Origin: Mucilaginibacter_A sp050955045
GTDB taxonomy: Bacteria > Bacteroidota > Bacteroidia > Sphingobacteriales > Sphingobacteriaceae
Reading direction: 5' to 3'
Length of the DNA stretch: 64,000 bases
NCBI GenBank assembly: GCA_050955045.1
Contig: JBPBQV010000002.1
Span: 248,001 to 312,000, forward strand
In this document: in pieces, positions 42,579 to 51,272 of the stretch
Layout: each line of letters starts with the position of its first letter
Position numbering within the stretch: position 1 is the stretch's first letter
The notes under the pieces: model-generated
The model's database searches: none
What the model saw: only the letters and a program-made list of their open reading frames with translations
Told to the model about the DNA's origin: nothing
Program-made: the position numbers and the translations under genes

Positions 42579-43466
42579 CTAGCCATTCGATAATGCCGCG
42601 GCACCGCTCACAATTTCTGTTAACTCTGTAGTGATGGCTGCTTGTCTGGCCTGGTTATATGACAGTTTTAAGGCTTTCAGTAAATCTCCTGCGTTTTCGG
42701 TTGCTTTATCCATTGCCGTCATCCGCGCACCATGTTCTGAAGCATGAGAATCTAAAACAGCTTTATACAATTGTACTTTGATATTTTTGGGAATTAATTG
42801 CTGAACGATCTCTTCCTGAGAAGGTTCCAGTATATAATCTACCTGAGCTGATTTTAACGCCTCTTTTTTATCTGTTTTGGCTATTACAGGCAACAATTGC
42901 TCTGAAACAATATACTGTACAGCTGCATTCCTGAAATGATTATAAACCAGTTCTACCCGATCATAATCTCCGTTTAAAAAACCCTGCATAATCGCTTCTG
43001 TAATTAAAGAAACGTTATCAAAGTTTAACTCATTAAACAGTTCGTTGTTATTGCCAATTACTTTATACTTTCTGCGCTCATAATATTCCTGTGCTTTTTT
43101 ACCAATTGCTACGATAGAAACATTATTTGCCCTTAACTGCTCTTGATATTTTTGGGCAACTAAATTATTGGCGGCTTTAATCACATTCGTGTTAAAAGCA
43201 CCCGCTAAACCACGGTTTGAAGTAACAGTTACGATCAGCACACGCAAAGGCTCGCGTACTTGCAGAAAAGGAGATGAAGCATCTTCTAAACTTGCAGAAA
43301 GGTTAGCCAGAATTTCGTTCAGCTTATTGGCATAAGGGCGCATCTGCACAATGGCATTAGTTGCACGCTTTAGCTTTGCAGCCGAAACCATTTTCATGGC
43401 TTTGGTAATCTGCTGCGTTGATGATACGGATGAAATCCGGTTTCTTACTTCTTTTAAATTGGCCAT
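42579..43466 (-). CDS. atpG: ATP synthase F1 gamma subunit
   Basis: 295 residues. LKEVRNRISSVSSTQQITKAMKMVSAAKLKRA is the gamma N-terminal coiled coil, and LKLSYNQARQAAITTELTEIVSGAAAL the C-terminal one. These two helices form the rotor shaft inside the alpha/beta hexamer. It is the last gene of the operon. An 84-base spacer with a strong inverted repeat (43482-43532) separates it from atpA, so its level may be set separately. Confidence 0.95.
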   Translation of the reverse strand: MANLKEVRNRISSVSSTQQITKAMKMVSAAKLKRATNAIVQMRPYANKLNEILANLSASLEDASSPFLQVREPLRVLIVTVTSNRGLAGAFNTNVIKAANNLVAQKYQEQLRANNVSIVAIGKKAQEYYERRKYKVIGNNNELFNELNFDNVSLITEAIMQGFLNGDYDRVELVYNHFRNAAVQYIVSEQLLPVIAKTDKKEALKSAQVDYILEPSQEEIVQQLIPKNIKVQLYKAVLDSHASEHGARMTAMDKATENAGDLLKALKLSYNQARQAAITTELTEIVSGAAALSNG

Positions 43467-43481
43467 TCTGTTCAGTTATCA

Positions 43482-43532
43482 GTTGCTGGTTATCAGTTGT
43501 CAGTTTTAAACTGGCAACTGATAACCAGCAAC
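43482..43532. repeat. Inverted repeat between atpA and atpG
   Basis: Left arm 43482-43506 and right arm 43508-43532 are reverse complements over 25 bases with one mismatch; CAGTTTTAAACTG forms the tip. Within the left arm CAGTTATCAGTTG and GTTATCAGTTG also repeat directly. It lies inside the operon, so it may be an attenuator or RNA-processing site. Confidence 0.75.
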
Positions 43533-43550
43533 GCTCAACATAAAACTTTT

Positions 43551-45128
43551 TTAATTATAATTTGCAGATAATTCTTTTGCTACTGTTTCTAACACGCTGG
43601 TGCTTGAATCATCTAGCTTGCCTGCTTTTAAAGCTGCTAATACTTCCGGATGACGTAACTCCAGCTGACTTGTAAACTCAGCTTCAAACTCTCTCACTCT
43701 ATTTACCGGCACATTACGCATCAGGTTTTTAGTTCCCAGGTAAATGATAGCTACTTGTTTTTCTACAGAAACCGGTGCAAATTGTGGTTGTTTTAGCATT
43801 TCTACGTTACGAGAACCTTTATCTAAAACATTTTTAGTTGCAGCATCCAAATCAGAACCGAATTTAGAAAAAGCTTCCAGTTCACGGTATTGTGCCTGGT
43901 CTAATTTTAAAGTTCCGGCAACTTTTTTCATGGATTTAATCTGTGCATTTCCACCTACGCGTGATACCGAAATACCTACGTTAATGGCAGGACGAACACC
44001 CGCATTAAACAAGTTTGATTCTAAGAATATTTGTCCGTCTGTAATAGAAATTACGTTGGTTGGAATATATGCAGAAACGTCTCCGGCTTGTGTTTCAATA
44101 ATTGGCAAAGCAGTTAATGAACCGCCACCTTTTACAATACTTCTGATGGATTCCGGCAAATCATTCATTGCTTGTGCAATAGCATCATTTGCGTTGATTT
44201 TCGCAGCACGTTCCAGCAAACGGGAGTGTAAATAGAACACATCTCCAGGATAAGCCTCACGGCCCGGCGGACGACGCAGCAATAAAGAAACTTCACGATA
44301 AGCTACCGCTTGTTTAGAAAGATCATCATAAATAATTAATGCTGGACGACCAGTATCGCGGAAAAACTCACCGATAGCAGCACCTGCAAAAGGAGCAAAA
44401 AACTGCATCGCAGCAGGATCAGCAGCAGAAGCAGCAACTACAACACTATAAGGCATCGCACCGTTTTCTTCTAGTACTCTTACAATATTAGCTACAGTAG
44501 AATTTTTTTGTCCGCAGGCTACATAAATACAATAAACAGGTTTGCCTGCATCATAAAATTCTTTTTGGTTGATGATGGTATCAATACAAACAGCAGTTTT
44601 ACCAGTTTGTCTATCACCTATCACCAATTCCCGTTGCCCGCGGCCAATTGGAATCATAGCGTCAATTGCTTTGATACCAGTTTGTAGCGGCTCGGTTACT
44701 GGCTGGCGGTAAATTACACCAGGGGCTTTACGTTCTAACGGCATTTCGTAAGTTATACCTGCAATCGGCCCTTTACCGTCAATCGGCTGACCTAAAGTAT
44801 TAACTACACGGCCAAGCATTCCATCTCCTACTAAAATAGAAGCAATTTTTTTGGTTCTACGGACGGTATCACCTTCTTTTACTTCATCGTAAGCTCCCAA
44901 TAATACAACACCTACGTTATCTTCTTCTAAGTTTAATACAATGCCTTGCAAACCGTTTTCAAACTCAACAAGCTCGCCTGACTGTACTTGTGTTAAACCG
45001 TAAACACGGGCAATACCATCGCCGATTTGTAGTACAGTACCAACTTCTTCTAATTCGGATTCTGACTTAAAGCCAGCCAACTGCTGATGCAGAATGGATG
45101 AAATTTCGTCTGGTCTTACATCTACCAT
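43551..45128 (-). CDS. atpA: ATP synthase F1 alpha subunit
   Basis: 525 residues. VRPDEISSILHQQLAGF opens the N-terminal crown. GDRQTGKTA is the Walker A loop, PLQTGIKAIDAMIPIGRGQR precedes it, and ALIIYDDLSKQAVAYREVSLLLRRPPGREAYPGDVFYLHSRLLERA is the nucleotide-binding core with the catalytic-site arginine neighbourhood. Alpha subunits hold the non-catalytic nucleotide sites. The beta subunit gene (atpD) is not in this operon. Confidence 0.96.
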   Translation of the reverse strand: MVDVRPDEISSILHQQLAGFKSESELEEVGTVLQIGDGIARVYGLTQVQSGELVEFENGLQGIVLNLEEDNVGVVLLGAYDEVKEGDTVRRTKKIASILVGDGMLGRVVNTLGQPIDGKGPIAGITYEMPLERKAPGVIYRQPVTEPLQTGIKAIDAMIPIGRGQRELVIGDRQTGKTAVCIDTIINQKEFYDAGKPVYCIYVACGQKNSTVANIVRVLEENGAMPYSVVVAASAADPAAMQFFAPFAGAAIGEFFRDTGRPALIIYDDLSKQAVAYREVSLLLRRPPGREAYPGDVFYLHSRLLERAAKINANDAIAQAMNDLPESIRSIVKGGGSLTALPIIETQAGDVSAYIPTNVISITDGQIFLESNLFNAGVRPAINVGISVSRVGGNAQIKSMKKVAGTLKLDQAQYRELEAFSKFGSDLDAATKNVLDKGSRNVEMLKQPQFAPVSVEKQVAIIYLGTKNLMRNVPVNRVREFEAEFTSQLELRHPEVLAALKAGKLDDSSTSVLETVAKELSANYN

Positions 45129-45193
45129 TTTTTGAATTTATTTTGAATTCTTTATAATTATATTGATTAGGCTGAAATCAGTATCATTTAAGA

Positions 45194-45204
45194 TGCTTCT
45201 TTTA
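45194..45204 (+). repeat. Dispersed motif between atpH and atpA
   Basis: TGCTTCTTTTA inside the 132-base intra-operon spacer 45129-45260; no hairpin is seen there. Confidence 0.5.
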
Positions 45205-45260
45205 CCTTAAATTTCTGTTATTGTTACCGACTTGTTTTCTTAGTACAGATGATAAGTTTT

Positions 45261-45818
45261 TTAAACCAGTTCCGCAATTGATTGCTGGCCAAAGGTCTTT
45301 TTTAATTTATTTAAAGCATTGGAAATACTGGAATCAAACTGGCGGTCACCAATTGTGATAATAAATCCTCCAATCAATGCCGGATCAACTTTTTCTTCTA
45401 AAACTACATCGCCACCAGTAGCTTTCTTTACTGCTTCAATTGCTTCTGCACGGTTACTTTCTGACAGAGGTAATGCCGAAACAATTAATACTTTTACAAT
45501 ATGTTTTTTCTGATCATATTGCTCCACAAACTCTTTCGCAGTTTCAAACAAAATGCCTGAACGCATCTTATCTACCATTATCTTGAAAAACCCCAAAGTA
45601 TCAGGCTGAACTTTTCCAGTGAAAATAGCATTAAGGATATCTATTTTTTTTAAAGGAGAAATGATCGGATTGCGTAAAACGGCATTTAATAAACTATTTG
45701 CTTTTAAGGTTTTTACAAATAATACCATATCAGCATTGATTTCTTCCAGCAAATGCTGTTCTTCTGCAAGATCAATCAATGATTTGGCATATCTTGTGGC
45801 AACTTTAAACTCAGACAT
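45261..45818 (-). CDS. atpH: ATP synthase F1 delta subunit
   Basis: 185 residues. ATRYAKSLIDLAEEQ is the usual start, LLNAVLRNPIISPLKKIDIL follows, and the C-terminal VDPALIGGFIITIGDRQFDSSISNALNKLKK is diagnostic. Delta links F1 to the peripheral b stalk. It lies between atpF and atpA in normal order. Confidence 0.95.
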   Translation of the reverse strand: MSEFKVATRYAKSLIDLAEEQHLLEEINADMVLFVKTLKANSLLNAVLRNPIISPLKKIDILNAIFTGKVQPDTLGFFKIMVDKMRSGILFETAKEFVEQYDQKKHIVKVLIVSALPLSESNRAEAIEAVKKATGGDVVLEEKVDPALIGGFIITIGDRQFDSSISNALNKLKKTFGQQSIAELV

Positions 45819-45861
45819 TATTTAAAATATTTCTTTAAGTAATTTAATTATGTTTAAAAGC

Positions 45862-46371
45862 TTAACTCAGCTTTACCTCTTTTAAAAGATCGGCCACCAG
45901 TTCGTTTTGTTTCTGTTGATCATCAAATTGCCTGCGCAATATTTTTTCTGCAATATCCACTGAAAGCGTAGCAATCTGATTTTTCACATCAGCCATAGCA
46001 ACTGCTTTCTGATTGTTAATTTCAACCTTTGCCTTTTCAATCATTTTATTGCCTTCTGCTTGCGCGGCAGCTTTGGCTTCGCCTATAATCTGATCTTTTA
46101 CTTGTTTTGCTTCTTTTAAAATCAAATCACGTTCTGCACGGGTTTTTTTCAGTAAACTTTCGTTTTCGTTAGTTAATCGTGAAAGTTCTTCTTTAGCTGC
46201 TTCAGCTTTTAATAAAGCATCTTCAATAGAACGTTCGCGTTCTGTAATAGCACCCATAATTGGTTTCCAGGCAAATTTACCCAGTAAAAACAGTAACAAT
46301 AAAAATGCAACTGATGACCAAACTACAAATCCTAAATGATCATTCAGTAAACCATCAAATAATTCTTCCAT
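45862..46371 (-). CDS. atpF: ATP synthase F0 b subunit
   Basis: 169 residues. One membrane segment (LGFVVWSSVAFLLLLFLLGKF) precedes ITERERSIEDALLKAEAAKEEL and a long charged coiled coil, the peripheral stalk. The C-terminus contacts delta. A hairpin (46397-46438) separates it from atpE. A motif copy is at 46285-46295 over the membrane segment. Confidence 0.95.
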   Translation of the reverse strand: MEELFDGLLNDHLGFVVWSSVAFLLLLFLLGKFAWKPIMGAITERERSIEDALLKAEAAKEELSRLTNENESLLKKTRAERDLILKEAKQVKDQIIGEAKAAAQAEGNKMIEKAKVEINNQKAVAMADVKNQIATLSVDIAEKILRRQFDDQQKQNELVADLLKEVKLS

Positions 46372-46396
46372 AACCTTCTTTAAATCTTTTTAACAT

Positions 46397-46438
46397 AAAA
46401 ACGTTTTCTGTAGCCAATCGCTGCCAGAAAACGTTTTT
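46397..46438. promoter_or_regulatory. Stem-loop between atpE and atpF
   Basis: AAAAACGTTTTCTG (46397-46410) and CAGAAAACGTTTTT (46425-46438) are perfect 14-base arms with a 14-base loop. On the minus strand it follows atpE by 9 bases and ends in TTTTTATG. It may protect the atpE message or partly terminate before atpF, raising c-subunit output. Confidence 0.7.
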
Positions 46439-46447
46439 GTTGAGAAA

Positions 46448-46654
46448 TTACTTTAAAAGTAATCCGATAGCCACACCAAACAAAGCAACACCTTCAATTA
46501 AAGCGGCTGCGATGATCATGGCTCCTTGAATTTTTGAAGCAGCTTCCGGCTGACGTGCAATACCTTCCATTGCTTTGCCACCTACTTGTCCGATGCCGAT
46601 ACCAGCACCGATAACTGCTAAACCTGCACCTAATGCAGCAATACTTCCAGTCAT
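46448..46654 (-). CDS. atpE: ATP synthase F0 c subunit
   Basis: 68 residues forming two membrane helices. The first has the glycine motif AVIGAGIGIGQVGGKAMEGIARQPEA, and the second carries the ion-binding Glu54 (ALIEGVALFG). The c subunit forms the rotor ring with many copies per complex. The polar loop and Glu are intact. Proton use is likely but not proven from sequence. Confidence 0.96.
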   Translation of the reverse strand: MTGSIAALGAGLAVIGAGIGIGQVGGKAMEGIARQPEAASKIQGAMIIAAALIEGVALFGVAIGLLLK

Positions 46655-46698
46655 GTTTGTAAAATTTAAAAGTTAATTATATAGATAAATTGTTAATA

Positions 46699-47784
46699 TT
46701 AATGATGATGTTCTTCGATAGCTGTTCCTATAAACAGTGCCGTTAAAATGGTAAAAATGAACGCTTGCAAAAAAGCAACAAGTAATTCAAGCACATCCAT
46801 AAACAATACAAATGCAATAGATATTGGCGCAAAAGCAATTGATTTAAAGATAAATATCATTGATATTAAACTTAATACGATAATGTGCCCTGCTGAGATA
46901 TTGGCATATAAACGGATCATCAATGCAAAGGGCCTTGAAATAACACCGATTAACTCTACAGGCCACATAATTGGATATAACCACCAGGGCACATCGGGCA
47001 TAAAAATGTGTTTCCAGTAATATTTGTTAGCGCTAAGATTAACAATCAGCAGCACAAAAAAAGCAAGCACAAATGTGAACAGTATATTCCCGGTAACATT
47101 AGCACCCCCTGGGAAAATAGGTATCAAACCCATCATGTTGTTAATCCAGATGAAGAAAAATATGGTTAACAACAAAGGCATGTAACGCTGGTATTTATAA
47201 CCAATGTTTGGTCTTGCGATTTCATCCCGCACAAAAACAATAATTGGCTCCAAAAATGATTGCAAGCCTTTTGGTGCTTTATTGGTACGTTTTTTATAAG
47301 CTCCGGCAACACTGATAAAAATTGCCAGTAAAAGAAGCACGGCTACCCAAAGTGAAATAACATTTTTGGTGATTGAAAAATCATAAATATGTTTTGAAGC
47401 TGCTTTATCAACTGCACTGTTGGCATCAACCACTCTTATTTTATCTTCTGCTAATTTATAAGTATAGTATTTGCCTTGGTAAGTACTTTCACCTTCGTTA
47501 AAAACACCGCTCGAAAAATACTCGCTTCCTTTATCCGTAAACAAAATAACAGGCAGATTAAAACCAGTACTGCCCAAAATGTTCCAGCGGTGCGAATCAG
47601 CAATATGTTCTAAAATTGCGTTGCCCGGATCAAAGGCTTCGTGTTCTGTTTTTGCTTTTTCGCCAGGCTCATTTTGAGTTGTCGCAAAAGTGTTACATGC
47701 TAACAGCGTAAAAAAAACGCTTAAAATAGCAATCTGTACGGTTCGTTTTATTCTGAAAATGCGGGTAAAATCAATCAAATCCAC
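46699..47784 (-). CDS. atpB: ATP synthase F0 a subunit
   Basis: 361 residues. Unlike most a subunits it has a long N-terminal extension with a signal-like segment (IAILSVFFTLLACNTFA) and a periplasmic part near 40-130, common in Bacteroidota. The C-terminal membrane domain contains VISRPFALMIRLYANISAGHI with the essential Arg in the fourth helix. It forms the proton half-channels against the c ring. It starts 5 bases after the atpI-like gene ends. Confidence 0.94.
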   Translation of the reverse strand: MDLIDFTRIFRIKRTVQIAILSVFFTLLACNTFATTQNEPGEKAKTEHEAFDPGNAILEHIADSHRWNILGSTGFNLPVILFTDKGSEYFSSGVFNEGESTYQGKYYTYKLAEDKIRVVDANSAVDKAASKHIYDFSITKNVISLWVAVLLLLAIFISVAGAYKKRTNKAPKGLQSFLEPIIVFVRDEIARPNIGYKYQRYMPLLLTIFFFIWINNMMGLIPIFPGGANVTGNILFTFVLAFFVLLIVNLSANKYYWKHIFMPDVPWWLYPIMWPVELIGVISRPFALMIRLYANISAGHIIVLSLISMIFIFKSIAFAPISIAFVLFMDVLELLVAFLQAFIFTILTALFIGTAIEEHHH

Positions 47785-47789
47785 GTTTT

Positions 47790-48173
47790 TTACTTTCGGT
47801 TTTGGAGGCGCAAATTACGCAATAATGTATTAATTTCAAACACTGTATTTGATATATATAGATAAAAAAAATTAGCTACAAAGTGTAAAGCATTTACCTG
47901 ATACTGCCGCACATAAATTGCTATCAAAAACATGCACAACAACATTTTCACTACTGTACCTATTAAAAAAATCTGTGTGCCGGCCATATCATTTTTTTGA
48001 TTACCTAAAATGCATGAAACACAAATGAATACCGTAAGTAAATTAAACAGCAAAAAAAGCTTCCAAAAAGCCGGAATTAGGTAAATTGGTTTAAATAGTT
48101 GTAACAGCGCGGGCGGCACAGCCGTAATCAGCATGAAAACAATAAATAACTGTATAAACTGTTTTACGTTCAA
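47790..48173 (-). CDS. AtpI-like membrane protein of the ATP synthase operon
   Basis: 127 residues with about four membrane segments (FIQLFIVFMLITAVPPALLQLF, FWKLFLLFNLLTVFICVSCIL, GTQIFLIGTVVKMLLCMFLIAIYV and a tail). The start is a TTG overlapping the atpZ stop (TTGA), typical of coupling. The position between atpZ and atpB is that of AtpI, a c-ring assembly chaperone, but sequence similarity is weak. I call it by position and topology. Confidence 0.7.
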   Translation of the reverse strand: MNVKQFIQLFIVFMLITAVPPALLQLFKPIYLIPAFWKLFLLFNLLTVFICVSCILGNQKNDMAGTQIFLIGTVVKMLLCMFLIAIYVRQYQVNALHFVANFFYLYISNTVFEINTLLRNLRLQNRK

Positions 48174-48355
48174 CTTTTAAGCGATTTAAAAACGATATAT
48201 AAAGAAACAAAAATACCGGTAAGTGCCATAATTGCAGTAACCCATTGCACCTGGTGATGTAAATACTGATCGATTTTATAACCTGTAAAGGAAAAAATGC
48301 CGAGGATAACAATCATTTGAAAACCCATTCCGCTGTACTTGATATAATTATTCAT
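48170..48355 (-). CDS. atpZ: AtpZ/AtpI family ATP synthase accessory protein
   Basis: 61 residues from the ATG at 48353-48355; a longer frame would overlap the divergent sprE gene and lacks family features. YIKYSGMGFQMIVILGIFSFTGYKIDQYL is typical of AtpZ, followed by a second helix WVTAIMALTGIFVSLYIVFKSLK. AtpZ with AtpI assists c-ring assembly and may move Mg2+ or Ca2+. It is the first gene of the ATP synthase operon. The divergent region to sprE is 124 bases. Confidence 0.82.
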   Translation of the reverse strand: MNNYIKYSGMGFQMIVILGIFSFTGYKIDQYLHHQVQWVTAIMALTGIFVSLYIVFKSLKS

Positions 48356-48479
48356 GGAGGTTTGGTTGATTTGCTGTTTCAAAATTAGACAACCAAAATG
48401 GTTTTTTCTTAGTAGTTTGGCAATTGCTTGCTTATCCGCCAACAAACATTCAATACAAAATTTAATAACGCTTTGCTTG

Positions 48480-51272
48480 ATGCGCTTTTTCAGCTTTAAT
48501 AAAATACTGTTTTTATGCCTGTTTTTTTTGATAGCAGTGGCTGGCTGCTCGTTAGAAAAAGAAAGCGGCTTTAACCGCAGTATGCAAAATCTTACCGCGC
48601 ATTACAACATCCTGTTCAACGCGCAGCAGGTTATCCTGCAAAAAGAGGAACAGATGGCGCAGGTTTATGTAGATGATTTTTCTGAAATTTTAAGTGTTTA
48701 CCAGGATACAATTACTAAAACAGCCGCATCAGGCAAAGATCTGGATGCTATTACCACGCGGGCAAATTCAATCATCGCCTTAAAAGAACAAAGTCATTAT
48801 ATTGGAGATGCTTATTTTTTGCTGGGACAAGCCAATTACCTCAGCAGCGAATATTTTAATGCATTTGAGTTTTTTGATTATGTTGTCCGCTCTTTCCCGG
48901 AAAACAAAGAGTTGGGCAAAACCGCTTTGGCCTGGAAAGCACGTTCTTTAATGAAGCTGGATCAACCCGAAAAAGCAGCTGGCATATTAGATACGGCCAG
49001 ACAATTGTTTGATGCAAAAAAAGCATCAGCAGAAGAAATTACCGGTGCTGATTTGCAATACAACATCAACGAAGAAAATTACGAGCAGGCAGAAAAGCTG
49101 GCGGTACAAGCTGTTGATCTGGCAAAAAATAAAAATAAACGCATCCGCTGGACTTTTATCCTGGCGCAATTGCAGGAAGCCAATAAAAAACCTGCTGAAG
49201 CTTTTAAAAGTTACATGCGCGTAGTACACAGCAATGCTTCTTTTGAGCTTGCTTTTAATGCGAACCTAAACAGTTTACGGATAGAAGAAAAGCAGGACGG
49301 ACAACCGACAAACCGGATCACGCGACTGCGCACTTTGCTGAGAGATGATAAAAATGCTGATTTTATTGACCAGATTTATTTCCAGATGGGCGAAACAGCA
49401 TTGGCTACACAGCAAATTGACGAAGCAGTTACGAATTATAAATTGTCTGTTAAAAACAGTATCCGTAATCAAAAACAAAAAGGATTATCGTATCTACGCT
49501 TGGCAGATATCACTTTTAAATATAAATCAGATTATATCAAGGCCAAACAGTATTATGATAGCACACTGCAAAATTTATCGCCTTTTTATCCCGGTTATCA
49601 GCAAATCCTGAAAAAAGCCAACAATTTGCAACTGCTGGCAAGCCGTTACCAAATCATCGCTCATCAAGATACGTTACAAGCTTTATCCAAATTAAATGAA
49701 GCAGACCGGACAGCGCGTATTAATTTGATGGTAGATCAGCAGGTTTTACAGCAGCAAAATGCTCCGGTTACAACTAACCGGTCTGCTAATTATGGTAATG
49801 TTTCTGCAGCCGCAAGTCGGACTTCGAGTTCATTTTACTTTTATAATCCGGAAGCCGTTAATCAAGGTCTGGTTAGTTTTTTGCAGATTTGGGGGAAACG
49901 CAGGCTGCAAGATAACTGGCGCATCAGTTCGCGTACAGTTGCTACTGTAAATAATAACCCAAATGCCGTGGCTGATCCGGATGCCGTGCAGCAAATCCAA
50001 ACACCTTTGCTGGCTACGCCCGGAGCAGGAAATTACCGGCAGGAACTGTTGCAAACTATCCCGCTAACGCCAGCTTTAATGCAACAATCTAACAGCACTA
50101 TTTTTAATGCTTATGCTGATATCGCTGGTTTTTACAAAGATATTTTGGGCGATGACAAAGAAGCCATCAACACTTACGAATATTTGCTGAGCCGTTTCCC
50201 TGATAACAACAATTTGGCTGTTATTTATTACAGTTTGTACCGATTATATACTGATGCACACAACGAACCTCAGGCGGAAAAATATAAAAACCTGTTGCTG
50301 AAAAACTATGGGCAAACGCAGTATGCTCAAATTATTCGCGATCCGGAATATGGAAAAAAGATGCTTTCGGAAGATGCGCAGCAAAACTCGTTTTACAATT
50401 ATGTTTATGATTTTTATCGGAAAAGACAATACGATCAGGTGATTTCCCGTACAGATTCTGTTTTAAAAATAAATCCTCAGCATAAATTAGCGCCGCAGTT
50501 TGCTTATTTAAAAACGATTGCACTTGGCCATCATCAAAAACTGGAACCTTTTAAATTGGAATTGCAGCAAATTGCGGCTCAATATCCAGACGATCGTTTA
50601 GTTACGCCTTTGGTTAAACAGCATTTACTTTTTATCAATGCAAACGAAGCAATAATTACGGCGCGGCCTTTTGCCGTGATGGACAGCGACCCAAATGAAA
50701 TTCCGTTTTCGCAGGATCGGTTTCTTCATCAACCGATTGTTACAGCGGCTCCGGTTGCATCTCCTGCTCCGGTGCAGCCTGTTCCGCCGCCGGTTTTATC
50801 GGCAACAACCCGCTCGACTGTTAACCTTGCTACGGTTGCTTTAAATAACAAGTTGAATATTTCTCTTCCAGACAACTCCAAAAAAAGTACGGTAAAAGAA
50901 GCATCCAAAATTTTTACGATGGCGGATAGTACAGAATTGTACTTTGTAATCAATGTAACCGGAACAAATAACCTGGCACCTTCGCGTTTTGGCATCGGGC
51001 AATTTAACCGCGCCAATTATCCTGATGCACCAATTAAACATCAGCTAAAAGATATTGGCCGAACCAATCAGCTGATTTATACCGGCCGTTTTTACTCTGT
51101 AGGAGAAGTAAAAGATTATGCACGACGGATTGCACCTTTATTGCCAGAAATTATGAAGGTTCCGGCAGAGAAATATAATTTCTTTATCATCAGCCGGAAA
51201 AATCTGGATAAATTAGCCGACTCAAAACTGTTAGACAGCTACTTTGAGTTTTATCAAGCTAATTATCTATAA
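48480..51272 (+). CDS. sprE: SprE/PorW type IX secretion lipoprotein with tetratricopeptide repeats
   Basis: 930 residues from the ATG at 48480; 42 codons upstream in frame overlap atpZ and look non-coding. The lipobox ends at Cys23 (FLIAVAGCSLEK). SGFNRSMQNLTAHYNILFNAQQVI is the SprE/PorW signature; after it come many helical TPR-like repeats (for example SHYIGDAYFLLGQANYL) and a globular C-terminal domain near 820-930. SprE is required for type IX secretion and gliding in Flavobacterium and PorW for secretion in Porphyromonas. It shares the A of its TAA with the pbp1A start. Three motif copies lie inside. Confidence 0.87.
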   Translation: MRFFSFNKILFLCLFFLIAVAGCSLEKESGFNRSMQNLTAHYNILFNAQQVILQKEEQMAQVYVDDFSEILSVYQDTITKTAASGKDLDAITTRANSIIALKEQSHYIGDAYFLLGQANYLSSEYFNAFEFFDYVVRSFPENKELGKTALAWKARSLMKLDQPEKAAGILDTARQLFDAKKASAEEITGADLQYNINEENYEQAEKLAVQAVDLAKNKNKRIRWTFILAQLQEANKKPAEAFKSYMRVVHSNASFELAFNANLNSLRIEEKQDGQPTNRITRLRTLLRDDKNADFIDQIYFQMGETALATQQIDEAVTNYKLSVKNSIRNQKQKGLSYLRLADITFKYKSDYIKAKQYYDSTLQNLSPFYPGYQQILKKANNLQLLASRYQIIAHQDTLQALSKLNEADRTARINLMVDQQVLQQQNAPVTTNRSANYGNVSAAASRTSSSFYFYNPEAVNQGLVSFLQIWGKRRLQDNWRISSRTVATVNNNPNAVADPDAVQQIQTPLLATPGAGNYRQELLQTIPLTPALMQQSNSTIFNAYADIAGFYKDILGDDKEAINTYEYLLSRFPDNNNLAVIYYSLYRLYTDAHNEPQAEKYKNLLLKNYGQTQYAQIIRDPEYGKKMLSEDAQQNSFYNYVYDFYRKRQYDQVISRTDSVLKINPQHKLAPQFAYLKTIALGHHQKLEPFKLELQQIAAQYPDDRLVTPLVKQHLLFINANEAIITARPFAVMDSDPNEIPFSQDRFLHQPIVTAAPVASPAPVQPVPPPVLSATTRSTVNLATVALNNKLNISLPDNSKKSTVKEASKIFTMADSTELYFVINVTGTNNLAPSRFGIGQFNRANYPDAPIKHQLKDIGRTNQLIYTGRFYSVGEVKDYARRIAPLLPEIMKVPAEKYNFFIISRKNLDKLADSKLLDSYFEFYQANYL

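Noticed and set aside
48354..48479. 42-codon extension of SprE
   Set aside because: It overlaps the divergent atpZ gene and lies before a standard lipoprotein signal; the ATG at 48480 is the sensible start.
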